Source of the DNA: Streptomyces lydicus
GTDB lineage: Bacteria; Actinomycetota; Actinomycetes; Streptomycetales; Streptomycetaceae
Direction of reading: 5' to 3'
DNA: 64,000 bases
Assembly: GCF_004125265.1 (NCBI RefSeq)
Contig: NZ_RDTE01000003.1
Span: 3,596,001-3,660,000 of the forward strand
The position numbers and the translations under genes were made by a program. Positions 42,282-51,419 of the stretch are shown piece by piece (position 1 is the stretch's first letter; every line of letters starts with the position of its first letter). Below the pieces are notes generated by a model. That model made no database searches, was not told where the DNA came from, and saw nothing but the letters and a program-made list of their open reading frames with translations.

Positions 42282-43112
42282 ATGCCCGGACCCAAACCCC
42301 TCGACCCCTCCTCGTCCCCCCGCGCCATGCTCGGCGCAGAGTTACGCCACAAGCGCGAAGAGGCCGGTCTCACCCAGGAAGAACTCGGCAAGCCCCTCTT
42401 CGTCAGTGGGTCGTTCATCGGCCAGCTGGAGGCGGGAACACGGCGGATGCAGATGGAGTACGCCGTGAAGATCGACGAAATCCTCGGGACGGACGGCTAC
42501 TTCGCCCGCAACTGCGAGGCCGCCACGAAGTCGAAGTATCCGGATCACTTCGCGGAGGCGGCGGAGGCAGAAGCCATCGCCACGTCGATCAGGGAGTACG
42601 CCCCGCAGCTGATCCCAGGACTGCTACAGACGAAGGCCTACGCGTGGGCGGTTTGCCGCGCCTACCAGCCAACGGCACCGGATGCCGTGATCGAGGAGAC
42701 GGTCACGGCACGACTCGAACGGACACGCCTTCTCGACCATCCAACGACCCCATTGTTGTGGGTGGTGCTGGACGAGGCCGTGTTGCGCCGCAAGACCGGC
42801 AGCCCGGTGGTGATGGCGGAGGCGCTGTGGCACGTGGTGGAACTGGTCCGGAAGCACCGGATCATCGTGCAGGCGTTGCCGTTCTCAGCGGGCGCCCACG
42901 CCGCGTTGGAAGGCTCCCTGAAATTAATGGCGTTCGCTGACGCGCCACCGCTCGCGTACCTTGATGGTCTAGGCACAGGGCAGTTGCTGGACGACCCAGC
43001 AACGGTGGCGCGATACGAACTGGCCTACGATCTCGTGGGGGCCAGCGCATTGTCACCAGAAGCGTCACTGGCCCTGATCGAGTCAGCGGCGGAGGCATAT
43101 TCCCGTGAGTAG
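42282..43112 (+). CDS. XRE-family regulator with DUF5753 domain
   Basis: A 276-residue regulator. Residues 15-75 are a helix-turn-helix (LRHKREEAGLTQEELGKPLF to IGQLEAG). Residues 95-270 form DUF5753, with the family marks YAPQLIPGLLQTKAYA, LLWVVLDEAVLRR and VQALPFSAGAH. Such WhiJ-like proteins pair with DUF397 partners and modulate development or antibiotic production in Streptomyces. ATG 42282, GGGAG about 9 bases upstream. It overlaps the DUF397 gene by 8 bases. Confidence 0.93.
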   Translation: MPGPKPLDPSSSPRAMLGAELRHKREEAGLTQEELGKPLFVSGSFIGQLEAGTRRMQMEYAVKIDEILGTDGYFARNCEAATKSKYPDHFAEAAEAEAIATSIREYAPQLIPGLLQTKAYAWAVCRAYQPTAPDAVIEETVTARLERTRLLDHPTTPLLWVVLDEAVLRRKTGSPVVMAEALWHVVELVRKHRIIVQALPFSAGAHAALEGSLKLMAFADAPPLAYLDGLGTGQLLDDPATVARYELAYDLVGASALSPEASLALIESAAEAYSRE

Positions 43113-43425
43113 TGAGTACGACCTGAGCACCGCCACGTGGCACAAGTCCAGCTACAGCGGTGGCAGCGGCGGAAACTGCCTCGAAATCGCCACCTGGCAC
43201 AAGTCCAGCCACAGCGGCGGCGAAGGTGGCAACTGCCTAGAGGTTGCCACCTGGCGGAAGTCCACCCACAGCGACGGCAGCGGCGGCGACTGCCTAGAAG
43301 TCTCCGACGACCACCCCGGCATCGTGCCCGTCCGGGATTCCAAGGACCCGCACGGTCCGGCGCTCGCGTTCCGGGCACCGGCGTGGGAAGCGTTCATCGA
43401 GGGCATCAAGTCCAGCTCCCTGTAG
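43105..43425 (+). CDS. DUF397 protein with triplicated N-terminal motif
   Basis: A 106-residue partner of the XRE regulator. The usual DUF397 motif W-[HR]-KSS-S-GG-GGNCLE occurs three times in tandem at a 19-residue period (57 bases). The single normal C-terminal part follows: VPVRDSKDPHGP-LAF and AWEAFIEGIK. Ordinary family members of about 60-70 residues have one motif. GTG 43105 overlaps the regulator stop; GTG 43113 is an alternative. Likely binds or counteracts the regulator. Confidence 0.9.
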   Translation: MSSEYDLSTATWHKSSYSGGSGGNCLEIATWHKSSHSGGEGGNCLEVATWRKSTHSDGSGGDCLEVSDDHPGIVPVRDSKDPHGPALAFRAPAWEAFIEGIKSSSL

Positions 43426-43439
43426 GGCGTCTGGTGACA

Positions 43440-43473
43440 CTCGGGGTCCGGGGCTCAAGCCGCGGACCCCGAG
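43440..43473. terminator. Bidirectional hairpin
   Basis: Arms 43440-43450 (CTCGGGGTCCG) and 43463-43473 pair perfectly. Located between the convergent DUF397 and oxidoreductase genes, so it can serve both. Confidence 0.75.
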
Positions 43474-43487
43474 CCAAAGAGGACCAC

Positions 43488-44414
43488 TCAGGGCACGGTA
43501 ATGATGATCTTGCCTCGTGCATGGCCGGCGGCGCTGGCGTCATGGGCCGCGGCCGTCTCCTTCAGCGGGAACACGGCGTGCAGTGGGACGGTGAGGCGGC
43601 CCTGATCGGCCAGGTCCGCCGCCAACGGCAGTCCTGCCCAGCCCGGTGACTCTCCTGCCTCGGAGCGGGAGAACCGCACTCCGTGCCGAGCGGCGTCGAA
43701 GTCCGCGATGGTCACGACGCGATGCGGGTCGCCGGCGATGGCCACCAGTTCCGCAAGGGAGCCCTTGCCGGCCGCGTCCAGAACCACGTCGACACCGCGC
43801 GGAGCCAGTGCGGCAAGGCGATCGGCCAGTCCCGGCCCGTAGGTGACCGGTACGACGCCGAGCGCCTCCAGAAAACCGTGATTGCCCTCGCCGGCGGTGC
43901 CGATCACGGTGAGGCCGCGGGCCCGGGCGAGTTGCGCGGTGATGGTACCGACACCGCCGGCGGCGCCCTCGATCAACAAGGTCATGCCCTCGACGGCGTC
44001 CAGGGCTTCCAGTACGCGCGTGGCCGCGTCGATATTGCCCGCGGCGCCACCCGCTTCCCCGAAGGACCACGACCGGGGCTTGGGCGCCCATGCCTCCAGC
44101 ACGGCGTACTCGGCCGCGGCGCCGCCCTGGTCCGCGAAGGGAACGAGGCCGAAGACCGCATCTCCCACGGCGGTGCCGGTCACCCCCTCCCCCACCTCGT
44201 CGACGATGCCCGCGGCATCCACGCCCGGTATGTGGGGGAAGCCCAGGGAGACGAAGTCCTGCAACAGCCCTGCACGCAGGTACCAGTCGGCAGGGGTGAC
44301 GCCGGTGGCACGCACGGCGATGCGGACCTGACCGGGACCGGCGTGCGGCTCCTCGGCCTCTTCGACGGCAAGAACCCCGGAACCGCCATAGCGGTGGTAC
44401 TGCACAGCAAACAC
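43488..44414 (-). CDS. Zinc-independent MDR oxidoreductase (quinone reductase-like)
   Basis: A 308-residue medium-chain reductase. The catalytic domain (1-120) holds GVDAAGIVDEVGEGV; the NADPH-binding motif EGAAGGVGTITAQLA is at about 150-165. Zinc ligands typical of alcohol dehydrogenases are missing, as in quinone oxidoreductases. GTG 44414 follows GGAGG. It is divergent from a TetR regulator with a dyad between them, so it is probably that regulator's target. Confidence 0.92.
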   Translation of the reverse strand: MFAVQYHRYGGSGVLAVEEAEEPHAGPGQVRIAVRATGVTPADWYLRAGLLQDFVSLGFPHIPGVDAAGIVDEVGEGVTGTAVGDAVFGLVPFADQGGAAAEYAVLEAWAPKPRSWSFGEAGGAAGNIDAATRVLEALDAVEGMTLLIEGAAGGVGTITAQLARARGLTVIGTAGEGNHGFLEALGVVPVTYGPGLADRLAALAPRGVDVVLDAAGKGSLAELVAIAGDPHRVVTIADFDAARHGVRFSRSEAGESPGWAGLPLAADLADQGRLTVPLHAVFPLKETAAAHDASAAGHARGKIIITVP

Positions 44415-44527
44415 GGACAGCCTCCATAGACACGGCAGGTCGTTCGACAGGAGGACTCACAGCCGCTCACCTCGGCGGCCGGGAGCCGACCGCGGGAACC
44501 CGCGGCGTCACGTCACGCTAACCCGCT

Positions 44528-44549
44528 AAACGGTCGACCCCTTCCGTTT
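44528..44549. promoter_or_regulatory. Candidate TetR operator
   Basis: The dyad AAACGG-N10-CCGTTT lies between the divergent oxidoreductase and TetR genes, 18 bases before the TetR start. Length and position suit a TetR-family operator controlling both genes. Binding is inferred. Confidence 0.55.
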
Positions 44550-44566
44550 GTGCTTAAGTGGGAGAC

Positions 44567-45247
44567 ATGCCTGACCGACTGTCTCGGAACCCGTCCACCT
44601 CCCCCGCCGGCACCCGCGCCCCGGGGCAGCGAGCCGACGCCCGGAACAACCGCGCTCGGCTCCTCCAGGCCGCTCGCGACGCATACACCCTCGACGGCGC
44701 CGACGTGCCCTCCAGCGCAATCGCCCGCCGGGCCGGTGTGGGTGCCGCCACCCTCTACCGGCACTTCCCGACCCGCGACGCGCTGATCGCGGCCGCGTTC
44801 TCCGAACAACTCGGCCAGTGCACCGCGACCGTCGACGAGGCCCTCAAGGACGACGATCCCTGGCGCGGACTTCGCACCGCCCTCACCAAGGTCTGCCGGA
44901 TGCAGGCCGAGGACCGCGGCTTCAGTGCCGCGTTCCTCGCCGGATTCCCCGACGCTCCCGACGTCCGGCGTGAACGCACCCGCGCCGAGTCGGGCCTCGC
45001 CCGGCTGGTGCAGCGGGCGAAGGAAACCGGACAGCTGCGCAAGGACTTCGACACCAGCGACATCACGCTGCTGCTCCTGGCCAACAACGGCGTCCTGCGG
45101 GACTCCCCGGCGGCCTCCATGGCCGCGTCCCGCCGCCTGCTCGCCTACTTCCTCCAGTCCTGCCGGCCGACGGACGACACACCGCTGCCCGAACCCGCGC
45201 CACTCCGCCTCGACGACCTGTACAGGACACCGCGTCGCACGGGATGA
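44567..45247 (+). CDS. TetR-family transcriptional regulator
   Basis: A 226-residue repressor. The helix-turn-helix spans about residues 24-70 (SSAIARRAGVGAATLYRHFPTRDALI). The C-terminal ligand domain follows (about 85-200) with a SetR/TetR_C-like pattern. Preceded by GGGAGA at ATG 44567; the GTG at 44558 is less likely. Probably senses a substrate or product of the divergent reductase. A strong hairpin starts at the stop codon. Confidence 0.92.
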   Translation: MPDRLSRNPSTSPAGTRAPGQRADARNNRARLLQAARDAYTLDGADVPSSAIARRAGVGAATLYRHFPTRDALIAAAFSEQLGQCTATVDEALKDDDPWRGLRTALTKVCRMQAEDRGFSAAFLAGFPDAPDVRRERTRAESGLARLVQRAKETGQLRKDFDTSDITLLLLANNGVLRDSPAASMAASRRLLAYFLQSCRPTDDTPLPEPAPLRLDDLYRTPRRTG

Positions 45248-45281
45248 CCGGATCACCGAAGACACGTTCGGTGATCCGGTC
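45246..45281 (+). terminator. 15-bp perfect hairpin after TetR
   Basis: Arms 45246-45260 (GACCGGATCACCGAA) and 45267-45281 pair perfectly around GACACG, directly at the TetR stop codon. Confidence 0.85.
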
Positions 45282-45302
45282 GCAGTCAGTAGGGTCGACG
45301 CC

Positions 45303-45602
45303 ATGCTGATCCGATTACGGCGCCCCTGGCGCGCCAGGCTGATCGTGGCCCTCACGGTTCTCGTGCTGGCCGCCGGCGGGGTGGCACTGATCCTGTGGGG
45401 CGAGACACCGCCCCCGTTCCCGCCGCTACCCGGGACGCACGCCTCCGGGCCGCACGGCAATGTCCTGACCCAGGTCGCCTTCGAAAGCACCCTCGACCGC
45501 GACACCCCGCCCGCACCGGCCACCCTCTGCGGCGCCTTGATGCTGGCCGCGGCAGGTGCCCTGTGCCTCGCGGGCTGCCTCATCGTCCGCCGCCGTCGAT
45601 AG
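45303..45602 (+). CDS. Small two-TM hypothetical protein
   Basis: A 99-residue membrane protein: an arginine-rich start (RLRRPWRARL), helix about 12-32, a Pro/Gly extracellular loop of about 40 residues, helix about 72-93, and an RRRR tail. Both ends are thus predicted inside. ATG 45303 lies 22 bases after the TetR hairpin. No family recognised. Confidence 0.65.
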   Translation: MLIRLRRPWRARLIVALTVLVLAAGGVALILWGETPPPFPPLPGTHASGPHGNVLTQVAFESTLDRDTPPAPATLCGALMLAAAGALCLAGCLIVRRRR

Positions 45603-45633
45603 AACCACGGAGGAGGCGCCCCCAAAACGCCGC

Positions 45634-45669
45634 CGGGGCGGCACCCCCTCGAAGGAGGGTGCCGCCCCG
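45634..45669. terminator. Bidirectional terminator of groEL
   Basis: A near-perfect stem, CGGGGCGGCACCC.. against GGGTGCCGCCCCG, with a two-base bulge and GAAG at the tip. It sits between the convergent small membrane protein gene and groEL. Confidence 0.85.
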
Positions 45670-45720
45670 ACGTACGTCTGGACTGCGGTCCGGGAGGACC
45701 GGTGTCTGATCCGCGGGGGA

Positions 45721-47346
<1,626 letters not shown>

Positions 47347-47473
47347 GTGAAGTGGTCCTCCCGGACTGGGGTGGATTGCTCCGGACCGCGCTGGCGCCCG
47401 CGACGGACGACCTGCAGACCTGTGTGGTTCCTTGCCCCACCCGGCCTACGGGCCTCACCGACCCGGTCCTTCT

Positions 47474-47517
47474 TTGTCACTCTCACTGGGAGAGTGCTAA
47501 CGCAATGATTAGCACTC
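47474..47517 (-). promoter_or_regulatory. CIRCE operator with an extra half-site
   Basis: On the minus strand, TTAGCACTC-N9-GAGTGACAA (47500-47474) matches CIRCE with two mismatches in the right arm. A third perfect half, GAGTGCTAA (47517-47509), forms a second overlapping dyad with the central TTAGCACTC. It lies about 130 bases upstream of groEL. Established role: HrcA binding and heat-shock control. Confidence 0.9.
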
Positions 47518-47697
47518 GCACCCCGTGAGTGCAAGGCAGCTTCGAAGATGCCTCCCATCGGGGTGGCGCCCGGACGACGGAGGAATGACGGATGAGCGCA
47601 GGTCCCCCGGGGTCCGGCCGCACGCGGCCCGCACCCACCCGTCCGCCGACAGCGGACAGCAGGCGGACAGGCGGGCGGACAGGCAGGCGGACAGCAG

Positions 47698-47727
47698 AAG
47701 GCCCGCACCCCCAGGGGTACGGGCCTT
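47698..47727 (-). terminator. Terminator of csp
   Basis: AAGGCCCGCACCCC and GGGGTACGGGCCTT pair with one mismatch and a 2-base tip, 26 bases past the csp stop. Upstream of it on the plus strand, 47640-47696 is a GCGGACAG-type low-complexity repeat. Confidence 0.8.
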
Positions 47728-47752
47728 CCCTACGCAGCAGTCGGTCGGCGCC

Positions 47753-47956
47753 TCAGCCGGCCACCCGGACCATGTCCGCCTGCGGTCCCTTCTGGCCCTG
47801 CGAGATCTCGAACTCGACCCGCTGACCCTCCTCAAGGGTGCGGTAACCGTCCATCTGGATCGCGCTGTAGTGGACGAAAACATCCGCACCACCGTCGACC
47901 GCGATGAAGCCGTACCCCTTCTCCGCGTTGAACCACTTGACGGTGCCCTGAGCCAT
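47753..47956 (-). CDS. Cold-shock protein CspA family
   Basis: A 67-residue single cold-shock domain, MAQGTVKWFNAEKGYGFIAV, with RNP1 KGYGFI and RNP2 VFVHYSAI. It binds single-stranded RNA and DNA and acts as an RNA chaperone. Length is typical. ATG 47956 follows AGGGGAG. The long AT-richer region upstream is suited to a structured, temperature-responsive leader. Confidence 0.96.
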   Translation of the reverse strand: MAQGTVKWFNAEKGYGFIAVDGGADVFVHYSAIQMDGYRTLEEGQRVEFEISQGQKGPQADMVRVAG

Positions 47957-48379
47957 GCCTAACTCCCCTATTACTGGCCCTTGCGCAGGACCGCACTCCG
48001 CGGACCCGGGTCAGACCTCACCCCGTGAAAGCCCTGTGGGGTGTGCGCCGGAACGCGTCGACCGCCGCTGAATGTATCTGCACAGATGCCCAGCGCAACA
48101 GGTCAATCGGACGAGAAATCTGGGGCAGGAGAATCGGCTATATGCGGCGAAATCCCGGTTCTCCGGGGCAAGTCGGGCCGGGCATAGCTCACCTAAGCGA
48201 CAAATGTTGCCCACACTTTGCGCACAACTGATCGCGATCTCATATGCGTTCGGCACACGCGCGCGCTATAGCGGAGGGGTATCACCTCAATGGTATCTCC
48301 TTTCACAACATGGAATTGCCCCGTCCGCTTTCTGGCGGACGGGGCAATTCCGGTCAAGCAGGCCAAGAATTGGCGCAAA
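47957..48379. other. Long csp leader/promoter region and MoaD terminator
   Basis: The 423 bases between csp and the MoaD-like gene are markedly less GC-rich. The part near csp probably forms its long 5' leader. The far end contains the hairpin listed separately. I see no tRNA or credible gene; an 81-codon minus-strand frame at 48011-48256 has poor coding bias. Confidence 0.55.
48312..48351 (-). terminator. 17-bp perfect hairpin after the MoaD-like gene
   Basis: Arms 48312-48328 (GGAATTGCCCCGTCCGC) and 48335-48351 pair perfectly around TTTCTG, 28 bases past the MoaD-like stop. A very strong terminator candidate. Confidence 0.9.
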
Positions 48380-48658
48380 TCAGCAGCCTCCGGCGACCGC
48401 CGGAATGATCGAGACGCCCGCACCGTCCGGGGTCGGCGTCTCAAGACCCTGCTCGAAGCGCACATCGTCGTCGTTGACGTAGACGTTCACGAAACGGCGC
48501 AGCTTGCCGGCGTCGTCGAGCACCCGGGCGGCGATGCCCTGGTGGTTCTGCTCCAGGTCGGTGATCACCTCGGAGAGGGTCGCGCCCTCGGCGGCGACCT
48601 CGGCCTGGCCGCCGGTGTACGTGCGGAGGATGGTGGGGATGCGGACCTTCACGCTCAT
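48380..48658 (-). CDS. MoaD/ThiS-family sulfur carrier (CysO-like)
   Basis: A 92-residue ubiquitin-like protein. The family C-terminus normally ends in Gly-Gly, which is adenylated and turned into a thiocarboxylate. Here it ends AVAGGC, one residue past the diglycine, so trimming would be needed. CysO-type carriers supply sulfide for cysteine synthesis; the gene's neighbour is thrC. ATG 48658. Sequence starts MSVKVRIPTILRTYTGGQAEV. Which pathway it serves (cysteine, molybdopterin or another) is not fixed by sequence alone. Confidence 0.9.
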   Translation of the reverse strand: MSVKVRIPTILRTYTGGQAEVAAEGATLSEVITDLEQNHQGIAARVLDDAGKLRRFVNVYVNDDDVRFEQGLETPTPDGAGVSIIPAVAGGC

Positions 48659-48780
48659 GGTTCTGCCTTCCGGGTATTGCGGAGTACGAGTTCGGGGACG
48701 GTGGCCGGCCCCGTGGCGGACGGGCCGGCGGCCTCGCGGCGGAGGTGGCGCGGCCCCGTGCGCGGACGGGGCCGGCGGCC

Positions 48781-50064
48781 TCAGCCGGCCAGGCCGGCCG
48801 CGCGGAACGCGTCCAGGTCCGGACGGATCGTGGCCGTGGGCCCGGAGGTCGGGGCGACCGCGTCCAGCGTCTTGAGGCCGTCACCGGTGTTCAGGACGAC
48901 GGTGGTCAGGGACGGGTCGAGCACACCGGCCTCGATCAGCTTCTTGGTCACGCCGACGGTCACCCCGCCCGCGGTCTCCGCGAAGATGCCTTCCGTCCTG
49001 GCCAGCAGCTTGATCGCGTCCACGATCTGCTCGTCGTTGACGTCCTCGACCGCGCCGCCCGTACGGCGGGCGATGTCGAGCACATACGGGCCGTCGGCCG
49101 GGTTGCCGATCGCCAGCGACTTGGCGATGGTCTTCGGCTTCTGCGGGCGGACCACGTCGTGCCCGGCCTTGAAGGCCGCGGACACCGGGGAGCAGCCCTC
49201 CGCCTGGGCGCCGAAGATCTTGTACGGCTTGTCCTCGACCAGGCCGAGGGCGATCAGCTCCTTGAGCCCCTTGTCGATCTTCGTGAGCTGCGAGCCGGAC
49301 GCGATCGGGATGACGATCTGGTCCGGGAGCCGCCAGCCCAGCTGCTCGCAGATCTCGTACGCCAGGGTCTTGGAACCCTCGCCGTAGTAGGGGCGCAGAT
49401 TGACGTTGACGAAGCCCCAGCCCTCGCCCAGCGGGTCGCCGATGAGCTCGGAGCAGAAGCGGTTGACGTCGTCGTAGTTGCCCTCGATGCCGACCAGGTC
49501 ACCGCCGTAGACCGCGGCCATGACGACCTTGCCGGCCTCCAGGTCGTGCGGGATGAACACGCAGGACTTGAAGCCGGCCCGGCGCGCCGCGGCGCCGACC
49601 GCGCCGGCGAGGTTGCCGGTCGAGGAGCAGGAGAGGGTGGTGAAGCCGAAGGCGCGGGCGGCCTCGACGGCGATCGCCACGACGCGGTCCTTGAAGGAGT
49701 GCGTCGGGTTGCCCGAGTCGTCCTTGACGTACAGACCGCCGGTGACGCCCAGCTCGGCGGCGAGCCGGTCGGCCTGGACGAGCTTGGTGAAGCCGGGGTT
49801 CAGGTTGGGCTTGTCGGCGACGTCGGCGGGGACGGGCAGCAGCGGGGCGTAGCGCCAGATGTTGTCCGGACCGGCCTCGATCTGCTTCTTCAGGCCCTCG
49901 GGGTCGCCGCTCGGCAGGTCGTACGCGACTTCGAGCGGCCCGAAACAGTCCTGGCACGCGAAGATCGGGCCGAGCGGATTGCGCTGTCCGCACTCGCGGC
50001 AGGACAGGGCGACGGCGGGGCCCAGAGCGACGGTGGGGGCGTTTTCGGTGACTTGCACAGCCAT
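48781..50064 (-). CDS. thrC: Threonine synthase
   Basis: A 427-residue PLP enzyme that converts O-phosphohomoserine to threonine. It begins with a zinc-ribbon-like pair (SCRECGQRNPLG, FACQDCFG). The PLP lysine is in DDSGNPTHSFKDR near residue 115, and the phosphate loop is CSSTGNLAGAVGAAA. ATG 50064 is preceded by AAAGGG (50075-50080), which lies directly beside the end of a SAM-I aptamer. SAM should therefore control its translation. Divergent from gpgS. Confidence 0.96.
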   Translation of the reverse strand: MAVQVTENAPTVALGPAVALSCRECGQRNPLGPIFACQDCFGPLEVAYDLPSGDPEGLKKQIEAGPDNIWRYAPLLPVPADVADKPNLNPGFTKLVQADRLAAELGVTGGLYVKDDSGNPTHSFKDRVVAIAVEAARAFGFTTLSCSSTGNLAGAVGAAARRAGFKSCVFIPHDLEAGKVVMAAVYGGDLVGIEGNYDDVNRFCSELIGDPLGEGWGFVNVNLRPYYGEGSKTLAYEICEQLGWRLPDQIVIPIASGSQLTKIDKGLKELIALGLVEDKPYKIFGAQAEGCSPVSAAFKAGHDVVRPQKPKTIAKSLAIGNPADGPYVLDIARRTGGAVEDVNDEQIVDAIKLLARTEGIFAETAGGVTVGVTKKLIEAGVLDPSLTTVVLNTGDGLKTLDAVAPTSGPTATIRPDLDAFRAAGLAG

Positions 50065-50083
50065 GGAGGCGAGGCCCTTTCTC

Positions 50084-50238
50084 CTCATCTTCCTCGCGGC
50101 GAATCTCGCCACGAGACGGATTTGGCACCTTCCCTAGCCGGGAGCCTCGCGCGCGGGACGTCAGCGTCCTTGCGGCAAGACCGGCTGGAGGGTTGCCGGG
50201 GCTTCAACGGGCCGTATCCCTCTGCCCCTCTGGATGAG
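50084..50238 (-). ncRNA. SAM-I (S-box) riboswitch upstream of thrC
   Basis: On the minus strand the sequence follows the S-box core: CTCATCCAGAGGGGCAGAGG at 50238-50219, then CGGCCCGTTGAAGCCCCGGC, then GGTGCCAAATCC at 50129-50118. The closing P1 helix is CTCATC (50238-50233) with GATGAG (50089-50084). The ribosome site AAAGGG begins 4 bases after P1, so ligand binding can hide or free it (translational control, inferred). The aptamer is longer than average because the P3 stem region is extended. Confidence 0.88.
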
Positions 50239-50409
50239 CGGTATGGCGCTGGGCCGAAACCCAGGCGTTTGTGGCGCGGACCCCGACATGCGACGGTCAT
50301 CCGCGTTGTTCAAGACTGTAACCGACGGCACTGACGGTTGAGATAGTCGTCCGAACCGCGAGATGGATCACAAGGCCGCCGATCCGGCGGCGACCGAGGA
50401 GTCGTAGAC

Positions 50410-51366
50410 GTGCTGGAAGAGGTGGAGCGCTGGCTGAGCAGCCGCTCCTGGTCCGCCACGGACCGCCCGCTGGGTCAGCTGCTGGAGGCGAAGCACCGGA
50501 CGGGCCGCACGGTCAGTGTCGTCCTGCCGGCCCTCGACGAGGAGGCCACCGTCGGGGCGATCGTGGCGGTGATCCGCGCCGAGCTGATGACCGGGCCGGT
50601 GCCGCTCGTCGATGAGCTGATCGTGCTGGACTCCGGCTCCACCGACCGCACCGCCGAGGTCGCCGCGGCGGCCGGCGCCCGGGTGGTCCCCCGCGACAGC
50701 GTCCTGCCGCGGCTGCCGGCCCTCCCCGGCAAGGGCGAGGTGCTGTGGCGCTCCCTGCTGGCCACCACCGGCGACATCGTCTGCTTCATCGACGCCGACC
50801 TGCGCGAATTCTCCGCCGCCTTCGTCTCCGGGATCGTCGGCCCGCTGCTGACCGAGCCGGACGTCCAGTTCGTGAAGGCGATGTACGACCGCCCGCTGGA
50901 GACCGGCGGCGCCGGCGCCGGCCAGGGCGGCCGGGTCACCGAGCTGGTCGCCCGCCCGCTCCTCAACCTCCACTGGCCGCAGCTGGCCGGCTTCGTCCAG
51001 CCGCTCGGCGGCGAGTACGCGGCCCGCCGCTCCCTGCTGGAGCGCCTCCCCTTCCCCGTCGGCTACGGCGTCGAGCTGGGCCTGCTCGTCGACGCCCTGC
51101 ACACCGTCGGCCTCGACGCCCTGGCCCAGGTCGACGTGGGCGTCCGCAAACACCGCCACCAGGACGGCCAGGCCCTCGGCCGGATGGCCGCCGCCATCTA
51201 CCGCACCGCCCAACTCCGCCTGGCCCGCGGCCACTTGGTACGCCCCCGGCTCACCCAGTTCGACCGCGGCGACAACGGCTTCGTCCCCCGTACGACGGAC
51301 GTGGACACCGAGGAGCGTCCCCCGATGGCCGAAATCCCGGAGTACGCGGAGCGGCGGGCGGCGTGA
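50410..51366 (+). CDS. gpgS: Glucosyl-3-phosphoglycerate synthase
   Basis: A 318-residue GT-A glycosyltransferase (GT81) that joins glucose from NDP-glucose to 3-phosphoglycerate, the first step to glucosylglycerate and polymethylated lipopolysaccharides. Landmarks are VSVVLPALDEEATVGAIV, VLDSGSTDRTAEVA, the loop ALPGKGEVLWRSL and the metal-binding CFIDADLREF. GTG 50410. The region 50239-50409 holds the divergent promoters of thrC and gpgS; no other feature seen. Confidence 0.93.
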   Translation: MLEEVERWLSSRSWSATDRPLGQLLEAKHRTGRTVSVVLPALDEEATVGAIVAVIRAELMTGPVPLVDELIVLDSGSTDRTAEVAAAAGARVVPRDSVLPRLPALPGKGEVLWRSLLATTGDIVCFIDADLREFSAAFVSGIVGPLLTEPDVQFVKAMYDRPLETGGAGAGQGGRVTELVARPLLNLHWPQLAGFVQPLGGEYAARRSLLERLPFPVGYGVELGLLVDALHTVGLDALAQVDVGVRKHRHQDGQALGRMAAAIYRTAQLRLARGHLVRPRLTQFDRGDNGFVPRTTDVDTEERPPMAEIPEYAERRAA

Positions 51367-51419
51367 GGACTCGGGGGGGGGAGGGCTCGGGCGGCCTGAG
51401 AGCCCGCGTGGCCTGACGC

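Noticed and set aside
48011..48256. 81-codon minus-strand frame in the csp upstream region
   Set aside because: Low coding bias, many Cys/Arg residues and no ribosome site; more likely csp leader DNA.
50084..50238. Alternative assignment as SAM-IV or another riboswitch class
   Set aside because: The GGCCCGTTGAAGCC and GGTGCCAAATCC blocks fit SAM-I; the SAM-IV-type 5' block (GTCATGAGCGCC) is absent.
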